Of a stretch of 64,000 nucleotides of DNA, positions 56,541 through 64,000 are shown one piece after another. Below the pieces are notes generated by a model. That model was given only the letters and a program-made list of their open reading frames with translations, did no database searches and was not told the DNA's origin. The translations under genes and the position numbers were made by a program. The DNA is from Cryptomeria japonica. Lineage: Eukaryota; Streptophyta; Pinopsida; Cupressales; Cupressaceae. Position 1 is the first letter of the stretch. Each line of letters starts with the position of its first letter. The stretch spans positions 380,327,179-380,391,178 of the forward strand of contig NC_081407.1 in assembly GCF_030272615.1 (NCBI RefSeq). Direction: 5' to 3'.

Positions 56541-57920
56541 GTTTAACTCGTTGGAAAGGTCTCCAAGAGTTGTAGATGAGATTTTGAATCAGATGAGGAA
56601 AACATTCTTGAAGCTGCTCTCTGGTAAACCACTTTCCTTGTTGAGCAATCTGTCCTGCTTGAACCACTTTGTACAAGTAAATATGTTGTTATTTGAGTGT
56701 TTTCACCATGGTGTCCACAATCTGATCGCATTGGAATGGGGTAGCTGCATTTGGATTCAATTTTGTAGTGGAGATTGTTTCTACCACATCTACAACATCT
56801 AATAGCGGAGGAAAATATGGCTTCAAGAGTTCCACATTGAAGACTAGATGAAGACCCAGAAATGGAGGTAAATTAAGCTCAAAAGCATTATCACCAACTT
56901 GCTTGATGATGGTATATGACCCATAACACAAAGGATGAAGCTTCCTATTGGCACCCTGCAATCGTTCCTTCTGGATATGCAACCACACCTTGTCCCCAAC
57001 TTGAAAATTATGAGGAGTACGATGCTCATCATGTCTCTCCTTATACTTCTTATTGGTGTGTTCCAAAATTTCATGAACTTGTTGTTGTAGATGATGAATT
57101 CTATCAATGAACTGGGTTGCCTTATCTTCCTCCTTACCAACACATGGAACTAGATCAGGTTGAATAAGTAGTATGGCAACGTCCATGGGTGCAAGTGGCT
57201 GATAACCAAGACAAACCTCAAATGGGCTATGGCCAGTTGAACTATGAATTGCCCTGTTGTAGCTATGTTGAACATATGGAAGACTTTCATCCCATGTGCG
57301 GGGATGTTTTGAGTGGTACATTTGTAGGATGTGTATGATCATCTGATTCATTACCTCTATTTGGCCATCTGTTTGAGGGTGGAAAGTAGTAGACTTTGTT
57401 AATTTTGTGTTCATCTTTTCCCATGGTGTAGACCAGAACTTACTAAGAAACCTGTCGTCCCTATCCGAGATAATGGTATTTGGTAGACCAAAATGAACCC
57501 AAATGTATTCAAAGAATAGCTTTGCAATGTCCTCTGCAGATTTTTTTTTTTACATGCCACTATTATTGCCATTTTTGAGAACCTATCTACCACAACATAC
57601 ACACAATCATGGCCTCTTTTGGTGGTAGGAAGACCAGAAATAAAGTCCATAGAAACTGAGTGCCAAGGTTTTTCAAGATCAGGAAGTGGCGAGTACAACC
57701 TAAGTTTACGATTGGCAGGCTTAGCAATAACACATGCGGTACAAGCTTGAATATATGAAATAACATCATTCCATAATTTTGGCCAATAGAAATACTTCTG
57801 AAGTATAGCAGTAGTCTTACCTATACCAAAGTGACCAGCAACCTTACTATAGTGAGCTTCCCATATCAACTTTTTGTGTTCTGCATTGGGCACACAGATT
57901 TGGCCAAGGTGACAAAGCAT
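56541..57920 (-). pseudogene. Integrase of element F (Ty3/Gypsy)
   Basis: Minus strand. The zinc-binding part has HYSKVAGHFGIGKTTAILQK and ACTACVIAKPANRKL (57411-57920). The catalytic core starts HSVSMDFISGLPTTKRGHDC with the first Asp. A frameshift follows near a T11 tract (57541-57552), and the second Asp lies in a shifted frame near IISDRDDRF. The third block is FHPQTDGQIEVMNQMI with the Glu (56689-57414). The C-terminus has FQVGDKVWLHIQKERLQGAN and HPLCYGSYTIIKQVGDNAFE, the GPY/F-type module, followed by FNVELLKPYFPP. After a stop, GKWFTREQLQECFPHLI lies where a chromodomain would be. Confidence 0.85.
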
Positions 57921-58199
57921 TCCATCCTACAAATAGAAGTCATTCACTTGTTGTCCCTTCACTAGTTGATTATAAACATCTGCAAATTCAACATCATTCT
58001 CATACAAGCAAGCCCAGGCTTCAATTTGATGACCACATGAGTTCAAAACCATACTTATGGCTGCAATTGGAGGCTTGCTCAAACAGTCTGCTACTTTGTT
58101 AGTACTTCCCTTCTTATGGTGAATATTGAGGTGAAATTGTTGAAGATATGCTGACCATCATTGATGTCGATCATTCTGCAACTTCCCTTGTGTTTGCAA

Positions 58200-58698
58200 A
58201 AATTGAAGAGGTTTGTGATCTGTGTGGATGACAGTCTCCTTACCCAAAATGTAATGTTTCCACTACTTACAGGCTTGAACAATAACATATAGTTCCTTGT
58301 CATAAGTAGCATATCGACGCACTATATTAGAAAAATTCTGACTGTGATATGCAATTGGATGACCATGCTGCATGAGGACTGCCCCTAGAGCATATTCTGA
58401 TGCATCTGTTTGTATTTCAAATGACTGTTGCAGGTCAGGAAGAATAAAACTAGTGCAGAACATAACCTTCGTTTTAGCCCCTCGAATGCTTCTTGTTGAG
58501 AAATTTTCCATTTAAACTTTTCTTGTGTCCCCCCCCTCAATGATTGATTTAGAGGCCAAGACAGATGGGAAAATCCCAACACAAATATGCGATAAAAGTT
58601 TTCCAACCCGAGGAAACTTCATAACTCTGTGAGATTTCTAGGAGATGACCAATCCTTAATCACTTGTATCTTCTCTGGATCAACATGGACACCTTCAC
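58200..58698 (-). pseudogene. RT connection and RNase H of element F
   Basis: Minus strand. EGVHVDPEKIQVIKDW starts near 58690, then FLGLENFYRIFV (after a stop), FKWKISQQEAFEGLKRRL, then RNase H with FEIQTDASEYALGAVLMQ, which carries the first Asp, and YHSQNFSNIVRRYATYDKEL with the Glu. Frame changes lie near 58390 and 58500. The frame ends at 58699 where Copia element G begins, so RT and gag of F are not in view. Confidence 0.8.
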
Positions 58699-60546
58699 TG
58701 ATACAAAGTTCCCAATCTCAAACTCAATCACACAAAGTAAACATATCTTAGGCGAGATCAATATTCATAACTTGACATCAACCGGTTTAATTGTTATGAC
58801 AACTTAATAGTAAACAACTTCAATTTTGTAAACATCAACAATGCTTAATCATAACTCAACATATTCATCTTTCAATGCTTCTATTTATCATGCCTTATCA
58901 GAAGTTAACCAAATCAACAAATAAGATCATAACCACAAAAGCATTCACCACTTGACACAAATATTTATACGTGGAAAACCCGAATAGGTAAAAACCACGG
59001 TGAGATGAGACTCACAAGGATAGCTATCTGAACTCTTTTGAAGTTCGCCCTATTAGGAGCCAAGCCTGTTAAAGCTTTACAATAAGTCTTGTTAAGAACT
59101 AATTCCAGTTAGGAATCACTCGATTAAGGGATTTACAAATATGCCTTGATGAAAAGCACAATACCCTGTTAGGAGTAACCTCGCTGGAGGATTTAAGAAT
59201 CCAAGCTAATGGACTACCTTGTTAGAGGATTTAATGAGTAACCAAGCTTGTTAGAGCTTACCCGGTTAAGGGATTTCACTACTGCTATAATTGTTAGAAA
59301 ACAACAAGTTTTCTTGATCTGTCTGAGTAGCACTACATTTGCTTGATCAGATCCTTCTAAGCTTCAATCTGCCTTCACTCAAAGTGCAGATCCATTCACT
59401 GGTTAGGCAACTACACACTCAACAAGTTTCAATCAATCTTGCCAACAATCTTTACAAACAACTTCATCGACCTTAAATACAAATCAGTTAGGTTGGTAAC
59501 ACAACAAAAACCTAATTCTCATCATCGAGATTACAAACAAGTGGGTACAATCTTGATTGTTAAAAATCATGACAATCTCTTCCCATTCTTCAAGAAAATT
59601 CCAACCGCTCCATGATCACCTCTTCATCAGACTTTGTAACTCATCATGCACTGTGCATTAGATGTAATCTACTTTGCTCCTTCCCTAGACAAAAAACAAA
59701 TGCACCAAAACAATTTGAACATATCCTTATACAATGATCACACGTGTTTCCATCATTATCATTTTATCAGATAATAAACCAACAAACTTGATCGGTTAGG
59801 GTTTAACAACTGATAGGGTTTACCGATTACATTGCATAGAAAGGTTTAACCCTTTACACCAGTTCACCAGTTCAACTCACAAACTTTACATACCGGTTTA
59901 CAACATCTTCCACAAATCTCTTCTTACTGGTTACTAGCCAATATAAAAACAACAATATCAGCAATAAAATGAATACCATTACTGGTTCAATTGACATCAA
60001 TGACAACATTTCATTAATGCAATCTCTATGCAAAATGCCAACAAACTCAAAATTCCAACATAATATAGAGTGTAAACACTTGAGGTTGGCCAAACCTACA
60101 TTAAACACCATCAAACTTTGAAACCATGCTTTTGAAGCACAATAACATGTTCCAATCGAATAAAATGAAGTTAAGAACATTATCAACTTAACTCCAAAAC
60201 CACAACACTAGAAACCATAACGTAGAGAAATGCAGAGCATGCATTTCATACAAAAACATTGTCAAACACTATCAAACATACTGGTAAACACAACTTCCTT
60301 ATCCCATCAATCTGGAGCACTAAATACAGAATATAACATCTCTAAACATTTCTTAACAACATATCCAAACTGCATTAATAGATGTAAAATACAGAAAATA
60401 TGCAAAGCAAATCTCTCAGCACAACTGCAAAGAGAACTCAACATTACTTAAACCAATCAGTCACTAATGACAACCAAAGCACATTGACATCAACGACAAC
60501 ATATAAGTATCCCATTCTGACCGATCTTGCAAGAATCTCCCCCTTT
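58699..60546 (-). repeat. 3' LTR region of Copia element G
   Basis: On the minus strand it ends CTTTGTATCA at 58699, abutting Gypsy F. It contains a TTATACGTGGAAAACCCG tract (reverse complement of a common Copia LTR feature) near 58970 and CTAGTTAGG/GTTAGAGGATT-type tracts. Its start is uncertain: a polypurine tract lies at 60540-60555, but a better TGTTGGAATTTTGAG start is at about 60063, so 60063-60540 may be internal. Confidence 0.5.
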
Positions 60547-60555
60547 GTCATTGAT
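60540..60555 (-). promoter_or_regulatory. Putative polypurine tract of Copia element G
   Basis: The minus strand reads CAAAGGGGGAGATTC. A second AAAGGGGGAGAGAATG lies near 60672-60687, so one may be a duplicated tract. Copia elements usually have AAAGGGGGAGA before the 3' LTR. Confidence 0.55.
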
Positions 60556-60889
60556 GGCAACACATCAACGACAATACCAACAGATCTCTCATACTAAAAT
60601 TCTCCAAAAAAACAAAAACCAATCCATTTCACATTCTCTCTCCATTTTCTAGACATTTCATCTTCTCATTCTCTCCCCCTTTGCCACCAAGGACAAAGGT
60701 TCAAATACAAAAATTGTTAGCTCATTCTATTCAAATCTTTAGAAACTTACAACTACAACTAACTCCCTCTAAGAGGTAGCCCCAAATCATTAGTCCAACA
60801 TAATAGTATTCATGAAGTTCACTTGACTAATGCATCTCTATATGCATTTAGTTCAAAACAGAAGGGGCAATAACACCCAATTTATCCTG

Positions 60890-61153
60890 AAGATATTCTC
60901 AAGTATCTTTAGCAAGTGCTTCAATAAACTTATCAACAATTTGTTCCTTTGTAGGCACATAATCAAGCTTCAATTCATTCTCCAAAACTTTCTTCTTCAA
61001 GAAGTGGTACCGAATTGAAATGTGTTTCGTTCTTGAATGCAGTCTTGGATTCTTAAAATGTTTATTGTGCTAGTATTGTCACAAAAGATAGAAATAGGTT
61101 CATCAAACAATATTGTTGTAGTGCCTCTCTCCAATTCATCCTTTATGGGAGGA
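60890..61153 (-). pseudogene. RNase H C-terminal fragment of Copia element G
   Basis: Minus-strand frames read FDEPISIFCDNTSTINI, then RTKHISIRYHFLKKKVLEN, then LDYVPTKEQIVDKFIEALAK. The first part is in another frame than the last. These are the standard Ty1/Copia RNase H end blocks. The fragment begins abruptly at 61153 beside a TGTGATAAATAC sequence, so the rest of Copia pol is missing or lies beyond a later insertion. Confidence 0.8.
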
Positions 61154-62167
61154 TGTGATAAATACTCTTAGATTTAATCATGCTCTTGATTCTCTTGTTT
61201 CATTATTTATAGTGATAATCTATGTGACATTAGTGGATTTATTATGATTACAATAACAATGCAGACTCCATGTTTTGGTTTGATTATTGAAGATAGGTGA
61301 AGGATTATCTTCATGGTCATTTCACTAGTTAGGACCAGGTTCATGTTTATTCCTTGTGATGACACATCTTGGATATTTCATATTTTCATTTGATACTTGA
61401 TGATTTATAGTGTTCATTATGTATGATGGATCATATTGCTTATGGATTTTAATGACATTATGACTACACTAACCCTACCCTATGGTTATGATAACTAAGT
61501 TGATGCTTCAATGATTGTAATTGTCTTCTAGTGTCTTTGTGAATAGAGACGATGTCATACCACTCATTGGGAGCACGATATGACGTTGCGATTCTCTATC
61601 ACTTGCCTGATTATTTATGATGTATATGCGTTGTTGCATTGTGTTTAGTGGTGGATGCATGATTGTAGGCACCAGACATTGAACTCACCTGGATTTATAG
61701 GTCTGAGTGTGCCTTATCCCAATGGCAAGTTGTCAGAGATGGCATGTGTTTCCCTCTTATACTCTAGGCTTAAGTTGTCTAAATTGTCAGTTGTGTTGTG
61801 GCACAAGTTGGTGGTTAGAGTCTTGTGTTGATATTCGACCCTAGGTTGAGTTGCTTGAGGTGTTGAGAGCATGTGGCTATTATTTAAATAATAATTGGAT
61901 TAATATAATTTATTAATGTTTAAATTAATTTGTTATAGTATGGTTATTTAATTATTTGGATAATTTATTATTGAGATTTTATATTTATTTTATTGGCTTG
62001 ACTAATGTTTATTTTATTAAATTTATTTAATTTAATTAGTTTTATGATTTATTACTTAGTTGATTCTTTATTATCGATTTATTGTTTAATCATGATTTAT
62101 TATTTATTTAATTTTTATTTAACCATTTGTTATTTAATTAATTAAATATTGTGGAGTTTATTTATAT
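61154..62167 (+). repeat. LTR-like region H, left part
   Basis: Starts TGTGATAAATACTC directly against the Copia fragment, a plausible LTR start. The sequence becomes very A/T-rich (TTTATT, AATTAA) from about 61870. No supported gene. The partner LTR and end are not identified. Confidence 0.4.
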
Positions 62168-62182
62168 AGTTTAATTCAATTT
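62168..62182. repeat. Target-site duplication of LINE copy 3 (left)
   Basis: AGTTTAATTCAATTT, matching 63030-63044 (AGTTTTATTCAATTT) with one difference. Confidence 0.65.
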
Positions 62183-63029
62183 TATTTTTTTGATCAGTAA
62201 AAGGCCGAAGCTAGAGAAATTTTATTAATTTTAAAAATTGATTTTTACATCTCCATTTAGTGTGGGCACCAGTAGGAAAGAATGGAGGGAAGAAAACCTC
62301 CGATCTAGCCCAAATCCATTAATGGATCAGAAATCAAATTTAATGCTACAATCAACTAATAACAAAGTATGAGATACATGAATCCCTGGATAATTCACAT
62401 CCAGGTTAATCTATTTGAAAGATTTCTTAATATCCATCCTACATTTCCTTTGTGTTGTAATTAGATCATTCCCTGTTCAGATTTCCTTTTTAATGATGTC
62501 CAAAACCAGCTGAATTAACAACACCGATCCTATAAAATCCCATCTTAGGAGTCTGGGGAGGCGGAATCTGGTAGTCCCAATTGGCAAGGTTAAAGAGTGG
62601 GTCCACAATGCCATCTTCTATCTTGAATTCTTTTACTCTTATTCTTGCAAGATTTGAAACAACCCCATTCCACAGTTCTACAAAAGTATCTTTTCACACC
62701 TTACAGCCAAGACCATTGTTAGTATGTCTAAAAGCATTACATATCAAAATAAATTTGTCAATAGCTTGAATCATAACTCCTTATTTAACTATTACTGTCA
62801 ACTTCCCTCAAAGGTTATTGTACCCTTAACCATCTCTTATTTAAAGTTCACCATTAGTTTGTTTGGATATCATTATAAGAGATCATATAGGCTACAATAA
62901 CATGGGGGAGGAAGATTTTTATTCTTTTATCATAGTAGAGACAATATATCAACCTTAAGCCATCACAAGCATACTACCAGAATAGATGGCGCTGCTTATA
63001 TTTCTTTATAAGCCTGTGAGCTGTGAGAT
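62183..63029 (-). mobile_element. LINE copy 3, short 5'-truncated insertion
   Basis: About 850 bp. On the minus strand it ends CGGCCTTTTACTGATCAAAA plus further A residues, a 3' end of the kind seen in plant L1 elements. It is flanked by the 15-bp duplication above. Its sequence and 3' end differ from LINE copies 1 and 2, so it is another family. I see no convincing protein motif, so it is mainly 3' sequence. Confidence 0.6.
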
Positions 63030-63044
63030 AGTTTTATTCAATTT
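63030..63044. repeat. Target-site duplication of LINE copy 3 (right)
   Basis: AGTTTTATTCAATTT, one mismatch to the left copy at 62168. Confidence 0.65.
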
Positions 63045-64000
63045 ATTATTTATCTGTTGGTTATTATATTTATTACATACTCCAGTATCCTATTGGGTTG
63101 ATTTATTATTGTTAATAATATTATTCCCTCTTGTTACTATATGGTCAATTGAGAAAATATAATTGTTACCTACCCTTTTATTTGACTGGTTGATTTTGAG
63201 GGGGTAAGTAAATAAAAGTATTTTATATTATTTACCTTGATATCAAGCATGGTAGGTATATTATATAGTTTTATAAAATATTTTGATTGGTTGGTGCATT
63301 CCTATAGTTTTTGTTTAATTTTTCTATTTAATGGTTTTTGTTGTACGTTGTCGGGATTGGCATCTCTGCAAATTTTGGATTGAGAGTTTTGGTTTCTTGA
63401 ATGATTGAATTTAGATTTGGATTGGATTGTTGCACTTCTTCAATTGCCTTGGCCATCACTTCAAATTTTCCACGTTGGAGTTGAGCCTTTATTCTTGAAA
63501 TCTTGATTTGTAGAATGGAATTGTTTTCTCCATGTCTTCCTAAAATATTGTCTTCGGGGTATTTTAAATGATTATTTGATACTATGTTATTATATTTTGA
63601 TTGGGAAAAAAGTTTCAGGATTCTATTTATCCATATGTTCTTATGAAATGGGAGAATGTGTCTGTGTAATGATTGTGATGCAAGTGGTTGCCTTTTATGT
63701 GTGTATTGTTCTTGTTTTTTTCCTTTATTATAGACTTATAGAGTCTGTTTTTCCATTCATTATGTTGTGGGAGTTCTTCTTTTACCCCAGTGAATCCATT
63801 GGTGAAGTTTTGTGCAATCTGGGTGTGTTCTGTGTAAGTTTGTGTGTAGGGGATGCATAGTTTTGATACTGAAATTCATTTGTATGATCTTGTGAATCCA
63901 ATTTGATTTTCTCTTAGTCCTATTTTGTCCTCCTATATCTTCTAGGAGAGTTATTATTAATTTGCAGACCTATGTGCGAACTGAGCAAGTTTCGTCACTT
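63045..64000. other. Non-coding end of the window
   Basis: A/T-rich sequence continuing the LTR-like region H. The 94-codon frame near 63576 has no recognisable motif and looks accidental. No supported gene. Confidence 0.4.

Noticed and set aside
63576-63860. 94-residue hydrophobic plus-strand frame at the window end
   Set aside because: No motif or homology recognised. Its composition fits translated A/T-rich non-coding DNA.

Overview
This 64 kb window looks like transposable-element DNA from a large, repeat-rich plant genome. I would guess a gymnosperm, but that is inference from the style of the elements and from finding no host gene. I found no rRNA, tRNA or host protein-coding gene I could support. 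Almost every long reading frame is a piece of a retrotransposon, and most are broken by in-frame stops. Where copies can be compared, the stops look like C-to-T changes (CAG to TAG, CAA to TAA, CGA to TGA).

Layout, left to right. (1) Element A, minus strand, 1-6509: a gag/protease-only LTR element with a clean 5' LTR (5311-6509, TGTAA...TTACA), a primer-binding site and a decayed gag frame. It sits inside the reverse transcriptase of (2) element B, a minus-strand Ty3/Gypsy element whose visible part runs from its 5' LTR (17765-19238) through leader, gag, protease and partial RT to 6510. B is also split by a 5'-truncated LINE (9387-12465, minus). (3) A 495-bp solo LTR with a 5-bp duplication (19339-19833). 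(4) Element D, minus strand: a decayed reading frame I do not recognise (22450-25879), preceded by an array of about 19 degenerate 36-nt palindromes (26015-27308). (5) Element C, a full Ty3/Gypsy element on the minus strand (28294-43223) with two LTRs, primer-binding site, polypurine tract, and the 5-bp duplication CATAG on both sides. (6) A nearly complete plant L1-type LINE on the plus strand (44067-50449) with an extra 3' ORF after the RNase H domain; the minus-strand LINE copy has the same ORF. (7) Element E, plus strand (51272-56228), a relative of C that seems to lack pol and carries a 43-bp hairpin repeat array. (8) Element F, a minus-strand Ty3/Gypsy pol fragment (56229-58698), cut by (9) a minus-strand Ty1/Copia fragment G (58699-61153). 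(10) A plus-strand LTR-like region (from 61154) containing a short minus-strand LINE insertion (62183-63029).

What stands out is the non-coding DNA of these elements. D carries a spaced hairpin array whose arms covary. B and C both carry arrays with an exact 21-bp period but unrelated sequence. E has seven 43-bp hairpin units with no indels. A carries four 27-30-nt hairpins in its LTR and leader, and one LTR of C carries a cluster of palindromes that the other LTR lacks. With the LINE 3' ORF, these are the best candidates for undescribed biology here. All comparisons were made by eye, without alignment software or database searches.
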